A DNA stretch of 64,000 nucleotides, taken from contig NZ_JAHEWN010000007.1 in the NCBI RefSeq assembly GCF_018598555.1, positions 110,190 to 174,189 on the forward strand, in the 5' to 3' direction. The position numbers and the translations under genes were made by a program. This document shows positions 38,587 to 47,687 of this stretch, piece after piece (the first letter of the stretch is position 1; each line of letters starts with the position of its first letter). The notes under the pieces are model-generated. The model had not been told where the DNA came from and did not search any database. It saw nothing but the letters and a program-made list of their open reading frames with translations. The DNA is from Curtobacterium aurantiacum (GTDB lineage: Bacteria > Actinomycetota > Actinomycetes > Actinomycetales > Microbacteriaceae).

Positions 38587-38634
38587 CACCGGCTTTTCAT
38601 CCGAGGGTCGTGGGTTCGAGCCCCACGGGGCCCA
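38587..38634 (+). repeat. Tandem copy of the 3' half of tRNA-Lys
   Basis: From CACCGG to GGGGCCCA the tRNA sequence recurs exactly 60 bp downstream, with changes only in the anticodon loop (ACTTTTAAT becomes GCTTTTCAT). The T arm and acceptor 3' strand are identical, and the similarity continues through CACACCTTCC. The D arm and 5' acceptor are absent, so it is not a functional tRNA. It resembles an attachment-site remnant or a simple tandem duplication. Confidence 0.85.
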
Positions 38635-38700
38635 CACCTTCCCGAACCGGGAACGCCAGCCTCCCAGTCTCGCGTCGCTCTCTTGTCTAGAATGCGACGG

Positions 38701-39537
38701 ATGGGCCGACGATCGCAGCGCGAGCGGCCGGGCACCCCCACCGGCCCGGCGACGATGCGCCGACGCCGCCGCAGGCTCGTCCCGGCACTCGCCCTCGGCG
38801 CGATGGCCCTCGGGGTCTCCGGGCTGCTGCTGATCCTGCCGACCGTGTCGAGCGCCTGCCAGCCCGTGTCCTCGTCGACCTCCGCCTCGGCCGTCGCGGC
38901 CCCCGGGGTCTCGGCCGACCGGGTCGCCGCAGCGATCGAGCCCGGGGCGCGCGTCCTGATCGTCGGCGACTCGTACACCTCCGGTCGGGGCTCGGCCAGC
39001 GGCGTCCGCGGATGGGCTCAGGACCTCAGCGAGGACCGCGGGTGGACGGCAAAGATCGACGGCTACCCGGGCACCGGCTACGTCGACACGGGCCGGACCG
39101 GTTCGTCGCACTACACGTACGGTCCCCGCATCGAGCGGCACGCGTCGTTCGACCCCCAGCTCGTCATCGTGCAGGGCAGCCAGAACGACTGGCTCGTCGA
39201 CGCGGACACCCTCCGCGCCACGGTGGAGCGGACCCTCCGGACGGCGCAGCAGACCTGGCCGGACGCGGTCGTCGTCGCGCTCGGCCCCTCCGCCCCGCTC
39301 CCGTGGGCGAACTCGACCGTCGGTGTCGCCGCGTCGGTCTCCGCCGGTGCGGCCTCGGCCGGTGTCCCCTACATCGACGCCCTCGCCGGCCGGTGGTTCA
39401 CGAGGACCAACAGCCCGGGGTACTCCGCGGTGGACGGCGGGCACCCGAACGACGCCGGGTACCAGTACCTGGCGGACCGCGTCAGCGAGTCCCTCGACGT
39501 CCTCGCCGCACCCGCCGGCAGCACCCGGTGCGTCTGA
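38701..39537 (+). CDS. Secreted or membrane-anchored SGNH-type hydrolase
   Basis: 278 aa. A basic start and a hydrophobic segment (LVPALALGAMALGVSGLLLI) act as signal or anchor. The SGNH fold shows the nucleophile motif VLIVGDSYTSGRG, VIVQGSQNDW (block III) and the closing VDGGHPNDAGYQYLADRV with the catalytic Asp-His. This suggests an esterase or lipase acting on cell-surface or external esters. ATG 38701 is preferred because TAGAAT (38688-38693) has its first T 13 nt upstream; ATG 38692 is in frame but overlaps that box. Confidence 0.85.
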   Translation: MGRRSQRERPGTPTGPATMRRRRRRLVPALALGAMALGVSGLLLILPTVSSACQPVSSSTSASAVAAPGVSADRVAAAIEPGARVLIVGDSYTSGRGSASGVRGWAQDLSEDRGWTAKIDGYPGTGYVDTGRTGSSHYTYGPRIERHASFDPQLVIVQGSQNDWLVDADTLRATVERTLRTAQQTWPDAVVVALGPSAPLPWANSTVGVAASVSAGAASAGVPYIDALAGRWFTRTNSPGYSAVDGGHPNDAGYQYLADRVSESLDVLAAPAGSTRCV

Positions 39538-39713
39538 GGGACACCGCCCGGTCCTGAACGGGGTACAACCCCTCCCCAGCGGGCTCATGGCAGATCCCCT
39601 GCCCACCACAGTCCATCCTCAGCGGACTGTTGGGATGCCGCCGATAGTGTCGTTCCCGGATCCGATCACCGGATCCTGCAGCACCGCACCACCACGAACG
39701 AACGGGGTACACC

Positions 39714-40034
39714 GTGATCGAGCCCATCGAAGCCACGCAGACCAGCACCACCGGTGACGCGCGCCGCATCGTCGAGCTCGCAGCAGCGACCAACACGACG
39801 ATGAGCAACGAGCTCCTGCTCGACACGCTCCGCCGCAACGCCCAGGTCACGACCCGCCACATCCGCAAGGACTTCATCGAGGTCGCGACGGCCACCGCCG
39901 TGCTCGGCTACGTCTGCCGGCAGCGCAAGGACTTCATCGCACTCCGCGGGGACGACCCGGCGTGGGCGCAGGAGGTCGGCCGGTACGCGACCGAGTCCCT
40001 CGCCGTCGAAGCGCTCCGCATGCGCCGCGGCTGA
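39714..40034 (+). CDS. Small helical protein, unknown function
   Basis: A 106-aa soluble protein: GDARRIVELAAATNTTMSNE, TRHIRKDFIEVATATAVLGY, QRKDFIALRGDDPAWAQEV. No domain recognised. GTG 39714 follows CGGGGTACACC. A strong hairpin 27 nt after the stop ends the unit. The evenly spaced basic and acidic residues suggest a small regulatory or scaffold protein, but nothing specific can be said. Confidence 0.65.
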   Translation: MIEPIEATQTSTTGDARRIVELAAATNTTMSNELLLDTLRRNAQVTTRHIRKDFIEVATATAVLGYVCRQRKDFIALRGDDPAWAQEVGRYATESLAVEALRMRRG

Positions 40035-40060
40035 CGCTCCCGGCGTCCCACACGAACGCA

Positions 40061-40092
40061 GAAGGCCCCGCCGGACACCCGGCGGGGCCTTC
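40061..40092. terminator. 14-bp hairpin between convergent genes
   Basis: GAAGGCCCCGCCGG (40061-40074) pairs perfectly with CCGGCGGGGCCTTC (40079-40092) around ACAC. It lies between the 39714 gene and galM and probably ends both. Confidence 0.85.
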
Positions 40093-40123
40093 CTCGTGTC
40101 AGCGGTGGCGCCGACCGGGGTCG

Positions 40124-41056
40124 TCAGGACCAGACGCGACGGATCCCCCACGAACCGGTCCAGGTCTCGTCCGGCTCGAGCCAGCGCAGACCCTCGCCCG
40201 AGTTCAGGGCGTTCGCGGGTGCCGTCATGGGTTCGACCGCGACGGCGAGACCCTTGCCGTCCGCGCGCGGGTACTCGCGTGAGGTGAAGACCTGCACGTA
40301 GGGGAACGAGGCGTCCTGCCAGAGCTCGACCCCGTCGCCCTCGGGCCCGTGCATCGTGGTGCGGCGGACCCCGTCCTCGTCCGGGGTGACGTCCTTGTAC
40401 GCGGTGTCGAGGTCGGAGTCACCGGCACGTCGCCCCTGCCGCAGGTCGTACGGCGTGCCCTCGACCGGCACCGACCCGTTCGGCACCTTCTGCTCGTCGA
40501 CCGTGAACGCGGTCGCGGCGTCGAGCGTGACGACGAGGTCCTCGGCGGGGGTGTCACCGGCACGCAGGTACGGGTGGGCGCCGACCGCGAAGGGTGCACG
40601 GACGCCGGAGCGGTTCGTGATCTCGTGCGTCACGCGGATGCCGTCGTCGACGAGTTCGTGCGTCACGCGGGTCTCGAGGGTGAACGGCCAGCCGTGCTGC
40701 GGGTGGATCGTCGCTTCTTGCTGGATCGAGGTCGCGGTCTGCGACACCACTCGGTACGGCGCGAACCGGAGCAGGCCGTGCGAGGCGTTGCCGTACTTCG
40801 GCTCCGAGATGTCGAGCTGCTGGCGCGTGCCGTCGAGCTCCCACGCGCCGCCGGCGACGCGGTTCGGCCAGGGTGCCAGGACGATGCCGTTCGCGCCGGG
40901 CGGCTGCTCCGTCACGGGGAACGGCTCGGTGATGTCGAAGCCGGCGACGCGGAGTTCGCGGATGCCCGCGGCCACCTCGGTGACCACGGCTTCGACGACC
41001 CCGTCGGGTCCGGCGTGGTGGAGGCGGTACTGGCCACCCGTGGGTGCTGCGGTCAT
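40124..41056 (-). CDS. galM: Aldose 1-epimerase family protein
   Basis: A 310-aa cytoplasmic mutarotase-like enzyme. GIVLAPWPNRVAGGAWELDG, KYGNASHGLLRFAPYRV and PFAVGAHPYLRAGDTPAEDL contain the conserved Asn/Arg and two catalytic His positions; YVQVFTSREYP and VAVEPMTAPANALN follow, with the base Glu in the latter. It interconverts alpha and beta sugars ahead of galactokinase. AGGAAG precedes ATG 41056. Overlaps deoR by 4 nt (ATGA), so both are in one unit divergent from galTK. Confidence 0.9.
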   Translation of the reverse strand: MTAAPTGGQYRLHHAGPDGVVEAVVTEVAAGIRELRVAGFDITEPFPVTEQPPGANGIVLAPWPNRVAGGAWELDGTRQQLDISEPKYGNASHGLLRFAPYRVVSQTATSIQQEATIHPQHGWPFTLETRVTHELVDDGIRVTHEITNRSGVRAPFAVGAHPYLRAGDTPAEDLVVTLDAATAFTVDEQKVPNGSVPVEGTPYDLRQGRRAGDSDLDTAYKDVTPDEDGVRRTTMHGPEGDGVELWQDASFPYVQVFTSREYPRADGKGLAVAVEPMTAPANALNSGEGLRWLEPDETWTGSWGIRRVWS

Positions 41057-41907
41057 GGGGTGTTCTTCCTTCCGGCTGGTTCGGTGCGGTGCTCGCCGTC
41101 GGCGACGATCACCTCGGCCCCGGCCGCCCGGATCGTGGCGACCGCGGCGGCGTCGGCCTCGGCGGTGACGACGACGTCGATGTCCTCGAGCGCGCGGACG
41201 ACCCCGATGTGGGCCCGGCCGAACTTCGACCCGTCCGCGACCACGACCGTACGCCGGGCCGTCCCTGCGAGCATCCGCTTCGCCTCGGTCTCGGGCAGGT
41301 TCACGTTCGTCAGGCCGTGGTCGACGTCGAGACCGGTGCCGCCGAGGAACACGAGGTCCGCGGCGATCATGGGCAGGACGGCACCGTTGAACGGGGCGAC
41401 GAGCGAGTGCTGGAGGGGCCGGAGCGTACCGCCGGTGACGATCACGGTGAAGCGCGGGACGGCCCGCTCGAGCGTGAGGGCCGTGGTGAGGGAGTTCGTG
41501 ACGACGGTCACGCCGGTGAGCTCGGTCCGGGCGACGAGGGCCTCGGCGACGGCAGCCGGGGTCGTGCCGACGTCGAGCACGACGCACTCCCCCGACCGCA
41601 CCAGCGCCGCCGCGGCGCGGCCGATGGCGGCCTTGGCCACCTGGTGCTCGACGGCGGTCTCCTCGAAGGGGCGCTCGGTGGACCCGGCCCCGAGGCGGAC
41701 CGCACCCCCGTGCACCCGGCGGATCCGGGCCTCCTGGTCGAGGACGGCGAGGTCCTGGCGGACCGTCACCTCGCTGGTGCCGAGCGACGCTGCCAACGCG
41801 GCGGTCCGGACCATGCCGGGGGCACCCTCGACGATCGTGACGATGCGGTCCTGGCGCAGGGGTGCCGGGAGTGCGCCGGCGAGGAAGGAGAGGTCGGCGT
41901 CCGTCAT
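41053..41907 (-). CDS. DeoR-family transcriptional repressor of the gal region
   Basis: A 284-aa regulator. The N-terminal winged helix reads RQDRIVTIVEG, LGTSEVTVRQDLAVLD and RVHGGAV, the DeoR signature. The sensor domain (VVLDVGTTPAAVAEALV, VVTNSLTTAL, FLGGTGLDVDHGLTN, VVVADGSKFGRAHI) binds phosphorylated sugars in this family. Its divergent position next to galTK and overlap with galM argue for control of galactose use. ATG 41907 is chosen; a TTG upstream (41943) would lengthen it by 12 residues. Two repeated elements in the 64-bp intergenic region are likely operators. Confidence 0.88.
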   Translation of the reverse strand: MTDADLSFLAGALPAPLRQDRIVTIVEGAPGMVRTAALAASLGTSEVTVRQDLAVLDQEARIRRVHGGAVRLGAGSTERPFEETAVEHQVAKAAIGRAAAALVRSGECVVLDVGTTPAAVAEALVARTELTGVTVVTNSLTTALTLERAVPRFTVIVTGGTLRPLQHSLVAPFNGAVLPMIAADLVFLGGTGLDVDHGLTNVNLPETEAKRMLAGTARRTVVVADGSKFGRAHIGVVRALEDIDVVVTAEADAAAVATIRAAGAEVIVADGEHRTEPAGRKNTP

Positions 41908-41915
41908 GTGCTCAG

Positions 41916-41965
41916 TTTCGCTTGCTTCCGACGTCTTTCGCAACGCTTCGGATGGGCGCTAGGCT
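41916..41965 (+). promoter_or_regulatory. galT promoter with repeated TTTCGC...CTTC elements
   Basis: TTTCGCTTGCTTCCG (41916-41930) and TTTCGCAACGCTTCGG (41936-41951) are direct repeats 20 bp apart, spaced like DeoR-family operator units. TAGGCT (41960-41965) has its first T 12 nt before the galT GTG. Binding by the adjacent DeoR protein is inferred. Confidence 0.6.
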
Positions 41966-41971
41966 GTTCCG

Positions 41972-43069
41972 GTGATCACCAAGCGCGTGACGAAGCTCGC
42001 GGACGGCCGCGACCTCATCTACTTCGACGACGCCGACTCGACGCTGCCGGCGGAACGCAGCATCGACCAGCGCGTGCTCGACCCGCGGCCGGAGACGGCG
42101 CGCATGCGGCAGGACGTCCTGACCGGCGAGTGGGTGTCGATCGCTGCATCCCGGCAGAACCGGGTGTTCCTGCCGCCGGCCGACCAGGACCCGCTCGCGC
42201 CGCAGAGTGCGGCGAACCCCTCGGAGATCCCGAGCCGCTACGACGTCGCGGTGTTCGAGAACCGGTCGCCGTCGTTCGGCCCGTTGCTCGAAGCCGATGA
42301 CGCACCCGAATCGCTCGAGTCCCTGAGCGACGTCGGCCTGAACCGCGAACTCCGCTCCGTGGGCCGGTGCGAGGTCGTGTGCTTCTCGCCCGAGACCTCC
42401 GGGTCCTTCGCCTCCATCTCCGAGTCGCGCGCCCGCACGGTGGTCGAGGCATGGGCCGACCGAACCGCCGCACTCTCCGCGATGCCGGGCATCCAGCAGG
42501 TGTTCCCCTTCGAGAACCGGGGCGAGGCGATCGGCGTCACGCTGCACCACCCGCACGGGCAGATCTACTCGTACCCGTACATCACGCCGCGCACCCAGCG
42601 CCTGCTCGCGAGCATCGAGCGGTTCGGGCCGGACCTGTTCGAGCAGCACCTCGCGAACGAGCGCGGTTCCGAGCGGGTCGTCCTCGCCGGCGAGCACTTC
42701 ACCGCCTTCGTCCCGTTCGCCGCGCGCTGGCCCATCGAGATCCACATGCTGCCGCACCGCCACGTCCCCGACTTCGCCGGCCTGACCGACGCCGAGAAGG
42801 ACGAGTTGGCACACATGCACCTCCGGCTCACCCGCGGGCTCGACGCGCTCTACGGCGACCCGACCCCGTACATCGCCGCGTGGCACCAGGCTCCGGTGCA
42901 CACCGCCCGCGACACCGTGCGGCTGATGCTGCAGATCACCTCGCCGCGACGTGCGGCGGACAAGTTGAAGTTCCTGGCCGGCAGCGAAGCCGCCATGGGC
43001 GCCTGGATCGGTGACCTCGTTCCCGAGAAGGCGGCCGAGTTCATCCGACAGGGAGTCGAGCGCGCATGA
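41972..43069 (+). CDS. galT: Galactose-1-phosphate uridylyltransferase
   Basis: 365 aa, Leloir pathway; transfers UMP between UDP-glucose and galactose-1-phosphate. LTGEWVSIAASRQNRVFLPP, YDVAVFENRSPSF, the nucleophile motif HPHGQIYSYPYITP and WPIEIHMLPHRHVPDF are all in place. GTG 41972 lies directly after the -10 box, so a leaderless mRNA is predicted. The stop overlaps the galK start (ATGA). No galE lies in the window. Confidence 0.95.
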   Translation: MITKRVTKLADGRDLIYFDDADSTLPAERSIDQRVLDPRPETARMRQDVLTGEWVSIAASRQNRVFLPPADQDPLAPQSAANPSEIPSRYDVAVFENRSPSFGPLLEADDAPESLESLSDVGLNRELRSVGRCEVVCFSPETSGSFASISESRARTVVEAWADRTAALSAMPGIQQVFPFENRGEAIGVTLHHPHGQIYSYPYITPRTQRLLASIERFGPDLFEQHLANERGSERVVLAGEHFTAFVPFAARWPIEIHMLPHRHVPDFAGLTDAEKDELAHMHLRLTRGLDALYGDPTPYIAAWHQAPVHTARDTVRLMLQITSPRRAADKLKFLAGSEAAMGAWIGDLVPEKAAEFIRQGVERA

Positions 43070-44205
43070 CGTTCCAGCAGGTCTACGGGTACGAGCCGAC
43101 GGTGCGGTACTCCGCCCCGGGTCGCGTCAACCTGATCGGTGAGCACACCGACTACAACGACGGCTACGTGCTGCCCTTCGCGATCGACCGTCGCACCACC
43201 GCGTCCATCGCGCAGCGCGACGACCGCACGATCCGCGTGGCCTCGGCCTTCGACGAGTCGGGCAGCCCGGTGGCGCTGTCCCTCGACGAGCTCACGCCCG
43301 ACGCGATGGACGGTTGGTCGGCGTACGTCTTCGGCATCGCGTGGGCCCTGCGCGAGCAGGCCGGGGCCGATCTGACCGGCAAGACCGGGTTCGACGTCTT
43401 CATCGAGTCCGACGTGCCCGTCGGCGCCGGCCTGTCGTCCAGTGCCGCGATCGAGTGCGGTGTCGCCCTGGCGTTCAACGACCTGTGGGGCCTCGGCCTC
43501 GACCGGAAGACCCTGGCGCGCGTCGGGCAGTACTCCGAGAACCACGCCGTCGGTGCCCCCACCGGCATCATGGACCAGTCCGCCTCGCTGCTCGGCGAGC
43601 AGGACGCCGTCGTGTTCCTCGACTGCCGCACGCTCGACACCGCCGTCGTCGACCTGGCGCTCGAGGCGAACGGGCTCGAGGTGCTGGTGATCGACACCCG
43701 TGTCGAGCACGCCCACGCGACCGGCGGGTACGCGGCTCGTCGGGCCTCGTGCGAGAAGGGTGCGCAGGTGCTCGGCGTCGAGGCCCTGCGTGACGTCAGC
43801 GTCGAGGATCTGCCCCGTGCGCAGGAACTCCTCGACGACGAGACCTTCCGTCGTGTGCGGCACATCGTGACCGAGGACCAGCGCGTCCTCGACACCGTCC
43901 GCACGCTGCGCGAACAGGGCCCCCGGGCGATCGGTTCGCTGCTCGTCGCGTCGCACGAGTCGATGCGCGACGACTTCGAGATCTCGGTGCCGGAGCTCGA
44001 CCTGGCCGTCGCGACCGCCGTCGAGCACGGTGCCGTCGGTGCCCGCATGACCGGTGGCGGGTTCGGCGGTGCGGCGATCGCGCTGGTCGACCAGGAATCG
44101 CGGCGTGCGATCACCGCCGCGGTCACCGCTGCCTTCGCCGAGGCCGGCTACCGCGAGCCGAACGTGTTCACGGTGCACGCCGCGCAGGGCGCCCGGCGCG
44201 ACTGA
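43066..44205 (+). CDS. galK: Galactokinase
   Basis: A 379-aa GHMP kinase phosphorylating galactose. APGRVNLIGEHTDYNDGYVL is the galactokinase signature, VPVGAGLSSSAAIECGVAL the ATP loop and MTGGGFGGAAIALV the third GHMP motif; PTGIMDQSASLLG carries the catalytic Asp. The start overlaps galT, implying coupled translation. It ends before a long imperfect palindrome. Confidence 0.96.
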   Translation: MTFQQVYGYEPTVRYSAPGRVNLIGEHTDYNDGYVLPFAIDRRTTASIAQRDDRTIRVASAFDESGSPVALSLDELTPDAMDGWSAYVFGIAWALREQAGADLTGKTGFDVFIESDVPVGAGLSSSAAIECGVALAFNDLWGLGLDRKTLARVGQYSENHAVGAPTGIMDQSASLLGEQDAVVFLDCRTLDTAVVDLALEANGLEVLVIDTRVEHAHATGGYAARRASCEKGAQVLGVEALRDVSVEDLPRAQELLDDETFRRVRHIVTEDQRVLDTVRTLREQGPRAIGSLLVASHESMRDDFEISVPELDLAVATAVEHGAVGARMTGGGFGGAAIALVDQESRRAITAAVTAAFAEAGYREPNVFTVHAAQGARRD

Positions 44206-44274
44206 CGGGTTCGACTGACGGGTGCGGCGCGGGGGCGTGGTCGCCCGGCCGCTCGGCCGCTCGGCCGCCCGACG

Positions 44275-44334
44275 TTTCGCGCTCAGCGACAGGCCACGCG
44301 GCGATCAGCCCGTGGACTGTCGCTCAGCGCGAAA
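44275..44334. repeat. Palindromic element after galK, shared with 59181-59247
   Basis: TTTCGCGCTCAGCGACAG (44275-44292) and CTGTCGCTCAGCGCGAAA (44317-44334) are inverted with one mismatch, and CCACG/CGTGG extends the stem inward. A near-identical design recurs after the NUDIX gene at 59 kb. It sits between convergent genes and likely terminates both. Confidence 0.7.
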
Positions 44335-44354
44335 GAACGGCCGCGCCCGCCGGC

Positions 44355-44804
44355 TCAGCCGAGGGAGTCCGCGTACCGCACGTGCTCCACGACGTTCCCG
44401 AGCACGAACGGATGCGTCCGCCCGTGCTCCACGGCCCACTCCACCCACGCGGTCTGCGCCGGCATGAGCAGCCATACCAGGGCGGTCGTCCCGAGCACGG
44501 CGGCCAGGGTCAGCCCCATCACGGTGTGCTCGTCGAAGCGGGCTGCACCACGGCGGGCGATCGCGACGACGAACCCGATGACCGCGAACCCCACCGTCGC
44601 GAGCGTCCACACGGACCAGGGGCTCGACGTGAACGTGTACTCCTGGCCAGCGTGCACGAAGGTCGTCGACCAGCTCGAACCCGGCGCCTGGAACAGCACG
44701 CAGATCGCCACGATGACGATCAGCCACCGGGCGTCCTTGGTCAGTTGCGACGGCTCGGGCCGGGGTTGCATCACCGGCGTCGTCTGCAGTCGTTCGTCCC
44801 CCAT
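44355..44804 (-). CDS. Multi-span membrane protein, unknown function
   Basis: 149 aa with four hydrophobic segments: WLIVIVAICVLFQAPG, VWTLATVGFAVIGFVVAIA, VMGLTLAAVLGTTALVWLLM and a shorter amphipathic end. ATG 44804 is preferred because TACGGT has its first T 12 nt upstream, and the frame upstream lacks coding character. No family recognised. It lies between the gal genes and the glyA-folD operon. Confidence 0.68.
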   Translation of the reverse strand: MGDERLQTTPVMQPRPEPSQLTKDARWLIVIVAICVLFQAPGSSWSTTFVHAGQEYTFTSSPWSVWTLATVGFAVIGFVVAIARRGAARFDEHTVMGLTLAAVLGTTALVWLLMPAQTAWVEWAVEHGRTHPFVLGNVVEHVRYADSLG

Positions 44805-44840
44805 GCCGCGACCGTAGCACCGGCGGAGTGCACTTCGTGA

Positions 44841-44883
44841 GCAGCAATGGTCGGGTGCGATGCCGCCACCCGACCATTGCTGC
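44841..44883. terminator. 17-bp hairpin downstream of folD
   Basis: GCAGCAATGGTCGGGTG (44841-44857) pairs perfectly with CACCCGACCATTGCTGC (44867-44883), loop CGATGCCGC. It lies past the folD stop on the minus strand and upstream of the 44804 gene, so it probably ends the glyA-folD transcript. Confidence 0.75.
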
Positions 44884-44952
44884 ACACCATCGGCACGCGA
44901 GCGACCACCCGCGAGCGCCACGTGAGCGACCGCCGCCGCGCACGCCCGCGGG

Positions 44953-45888
44953 CTACGACAGCTGGCGTTCCGCGGCCTCGACGACGTTCTTCATGAGCAT
45001 CGCGCGGGTCATCGGCCCGACGCCACCGGGGGTCGGCGACAGGAAGCCCGCGACCGATGCGACCGCGGGGTCGACGTCGCCGTGCAGCTTGGCCTTGCCG
45101 GTCTCCTCCTTGACCACGCGGGTGATCCCCACGTCGATGACGGCCGCACCGGGCTGCACCCAGTCCGGCTTGACCAACCCGGCGACCCCGGCCGCGGCGA
45201 CGATGATGTCGGCACGACGGCACTCCGCGGCGACGTCGGCCGTCAGCGAGTGCGTCAGGGTCGCAGTGGCCTCGAGCCGCGTGAGCAGCAGGCCGAGCGG
45301 CCGGCCGACGGTCAGCCCCTGGCCGATGATCGTGACGTGCGAACCCCGGATCGGGATCTCGTACGCGTCGAGCATCGCGACGATGCCCCGCGGAGTGCAG
45401 GGCAGCGGTGCGTCGATCGTGCCGGCACCACCGGGCACGGCGAGCACGAGCTCGCCGAGGTTCGTCGGGTGCAGACCGTCGGCGTCCTTCGCCGGGTCCA
45501 TCAGCTCGAGCATCGGCGTCGGGTCGATGCCCTGCGGCAGCGGCAGCTGCACGATGAACGCGGTGACCCGGGGGTCGTCGTTCATCTGCAGGATCGCGGC
45601 ACGGATGTCTGCAGCGGACGCGGTCTCGGGCAGGTCGATGCGGTGCGAGTCGAGCCCGATCGACGCCGAGTCGCGGTGCTTGCCGGCGACGTACGACATC
45701 GAGCCCGGGTTCGAGCCGACCATGATCGTGCCGAGACCCGGACGGATACCGTGCTCGTGCAGGCGGTCGATCCGGCCCCGGAGCTCATCGAGGGTCCGGG
45801 CGGCGAGGGCGGTACCGTCGATGCGGACGGCACTGCCCTCACCGGCCCAGAGCTCGCGCGGGAGCGCCGCGCTGACCGAACCGCTCAC
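44953..45888 (-). CDS. folD: Methylenetetrahydrofolate dehydrogenase/cyclohydrolase
   Basis: A 311-aa bifunctional enzyme interconverting 5,10-methylene- and 10-formyl-THF with [20 protein letters not shown] holds the catalytic Lys, [12 protein letters not shown] and [12 protein letters not shown] follow, [16 protein letters not shown] forms the cofactor loop, and [13 protein letters not shown] closes the domain. GTG 45888 overlaps the glyA stop (GTGA); the first ~25 residues are less conserved, so a later start is possible. Cotranscription with glyA under a ZTP riboswitch fits one-carbon balance. Confidence 0.93.
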   Translation of the reverse strand: MSGSVSAALPRELWAGEGSAVRIDGTALAARTLDELRGRIDRLHEHGIRPGLGTIMVGSNPGSMSYVAGKHRDSASIGLDSHRIDLPETASAADIRAAILQMNDDPRVTAFIVQLPLPQGIDPTPMLELMDPAKDADGLHPTNLGELVLAVPGGAGTIDAPLPCTPRGIVAMLDAYEIPIRGSHVTIIGQGLTVGRPLGLLLTRLEATATLTHSLTADVAAECRRADIIVAAAGVAGLVKPDWVQPGAAVIDVGITRVVKEETGKAKLHGDVDPAVASVAGFLSPTPGGVGPMTRAMLMKNVVEAAERQLS

Positions 45889-47207
45889 GCGTAGAGCGGG
45901 AACGCGTCGGTCAGGACCTTCACCCGGGCCGAGAGCGCTGCGACGTCCGGGTTCGGCATGAGGGTCAGCGCGATGATGTCGGCCACCTCGGTGAACTCGG
46001 CGTCGCCGAAGCCGCGGGTCGCCAGCGCCGAGGTGCCGATGCGGACACCCGAGGTGACCATCGGCGGGCGCGGGTCGAACGGCACGGAGTTGCGGTTCAC
46101 GGTGATGCCGACCTCGTGCAGCAGGTCTTCGGCCTGCTTGCCGTCGACCTCGGACGTGCGCAGATCGACGAGCACCAGGTGCACGTCGGTGCCGCCGGTG
46201 AGCACGTCGATGCCCGCGGCCTTGGCGTCGTCGGCGGTCAGACGGGCGGCGAGCGCCTGGGCACCGCGGATGGTGCGCTCCTGACGGTCCTTGAACTCGG
46301 GGGTGCCGGCGAGCAGGAACGCGGTGGCCTTGGCGGCGATCACGTGCATGAGCGGGCCGCCCTGCTGGCCCGGGAAGACCGCGGAGTTCAGCTTCTTGAA
46401 CAGGGTCTCGTCGTTCGACAGGATGATGCCCGAGCGGGGGCCGCCCAGGGTCTTGTGGACCGTCGACGACACGACGTGCGCGTGCGGCACCGGGGACGGG
46501 TGCAGACCAGCGGCGACGAGGCCGGCGAAGTGCGCCATGTCGACCCAGAGCTTGGCGCCGACCTCGTCCGCGATCTCGCGGAACTTCGCGAAGTCGAGCT
46601 GGCGCGGGTAGGCGGACCAACCGGCGATCAGGACCTTCGGCTGGTGCTCGATGGCCTTGGCGCGGATGTCCTCGTAGTCGACCTCGAACGTCTCGGGGTC
46701 GACGCCGTACGCCACGGCGTTGTAGATGCGGCCGGAGAAGTTGAGCTTCATGCCGTGGGTCAGGTGACCGCCGTGGGCGAGCTCGAGGCCGAGGATCGTG
46801 TCGCCGGCCGAGGCGATGGCGTGCAGGACGGCCGCGTTCGCCGTCGCGCCGGAGTGCGGCTGCACGTTGGCGTACTCGGCACCGAAGAGGGCCTTGGCGC
46901 GGTCGATCGCCAGCTGCTCGGCGACGTCGACGTACTCGCAGCCGCCGTAGTAGCGCTTGCCCGGGTAGCCCTCGGCGTACTTGTTGGTGAGCACGGAGCC
47001 CTGGGACTCGAGCACGGCACGCGGCACGAAGTTCTCGGACGCGATCATCTCGAGGGTGTCGCGCTGGCGGCCGAGCTCCTGCTGCAGGACGGCGGCGATC
47101 TCGGGGTCGACCTCGGTGAGCGGGGCGTTGAACGCGGCGCGGGCGGCGGCCTGCTCGGCCACCTCGTCCGAATCGGAGACGAACGGGGGCAGATCGGCAA
47201 TGGACAC
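45885..47207 (-). CDS. glyA: Serine hydroxymethyltransferase
   Basis: A 440-aa PLP enzyme converting serine and THF to glycine and methylene-[43 protein letters not shown], the PLP-lysine motif [17 protein letters not shown] and GTPEFKDRQ are standard. GTG 47207 follows TAGGAGTCCC. It is first in glyA-folD. A ZTP riboswitch lies in its leader, so expression should rise when ZTP signals 10-formyl-THF shortage. Confidence 0.96.
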   Translation of the reverse strand: MSIADLPPFVSDSDEVAEQAAARAAFNAPLTEVDPEIAAVLQQELGRQRDTLEMIASENFVPRAVLESQGSVLTNKYAEGYPGKRYYGGCEYVDVAEQLAIDRAKALFGAEYANVQPHSGATANAAVLHAIASAGDTILGLELAHGGHLTHGMKLNFSGRIYNAVAYGVDPETFEVDYEDIRAKAIEHQPKVLIAGWSAYPRQLDFAKFREIADEVGAKLWVDMAHFAGLVAAGLHPSPVPHAHVVSSTVHKTLGGPRSGIILSNDETLFKKLNSAVFPGQQGGPLMHVIAAKATAFLLAGTPEFKDRQERTIRGAQALAARLTADDAKAAGIDVLTGGTDVHLVLVDLRTSEVDGKQAEDLLHEVGITVNRNSVPFDPRPPMVTSGVRIGTSALATRGFGDAEFTEVADIIALTLMPNPDVAALSARVKVLTDAFPLYA

Positions 47208-47261
47208 GGGACTCCTACGGTGTGCGGACGACCAGCTGGTCGCACTCGGACGGTCGGTCGG

Positions 47262-47345
47262 TGCAGCCCAGGCGTACGGCCGCGCACCGTGTCTTTGTCG
47301 CTCCCTGATGGTGACCCATCCAACGCCAGTCGCGACGTGACGATC
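47262..47345 (-). promoter_or_regulatory. ZTP (pfl) riboswitch in the glyA leader
   Basis: On the minus strand the leader reads CGTCGCGACTGGCG, then GGGTCACCATCAGGGAGCG, and after a variable stretch GCCGTACGCCTGGGC. These are the conserved blocks of the pfl/ZTP riboswitch, including the GCCUGGGC pseudoknot partner. It lies 55 nt before the glyA start. ZMP/ZTP binding is known to turn on folate-cycle genes in this class. Confidence 0.88.
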
Positions 47346-47381
47346 GTACCGAGCGACCCCGCCCTGTGTCACCCTGGATGC

Positions 47382-47687
47382 ATGACGCTGCTCTCGCCCG
47401 ACGTGGACGAACGGACCACCACGGACGAACGGACCAGTGCGCGGGCGGACACTCCGTGGGTCACCGTGGTGTGGGACGACCCGGTGAACCTGATGTCCTA
47501 CGTCACCTACGTGTTCCAGCAGCACTTCGGGTTCTCGCGCGAGCACGCCGAGCGGCTCATGCACCAGGTGAACGACGACGGTCGGGCGATCGTGGCGTCG
47601 GGACCGCGTGAATCGATGGAGGCCCACGTGCAGTCCATGCACGGCTACGGCCTGCAGGCGACCGTCGACAAGGCCCCCGAAGCGTGA
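47382..47687 (+). CDS. clpS: ATP-dependent Clp protease adaptor ClpS
   Basis: A 101-aa adaptor delivering N-degron substrates to Clp[22 protein letters not shown] is the diagnostic motif; [20 protein letters not shown] and [13 protein letters not shown] complete the fold. ATG 47382 gives the usual disordered N-terminal extension; a CACCCT box lies 12 nt upstream. It overlaps the DUF2017 gene by 4 nt, a pairing conserved in actinobacteria. Confidence 0.95.
   Translation: MTLLSPDVDERTTTDERTSARADTPWVTVVWDDPVNLMSYVTYVFQQHFGFSREHAERLMHQVNDDGRAIVASGPRESMEAHVQSMHGYGLQATVDKAPEA

Noticed and set aside
38587..38634. Second tRNA-Lys gene
   Set aside because: Only the 3' half is present; D arm and 5' acceptor strand are missing.
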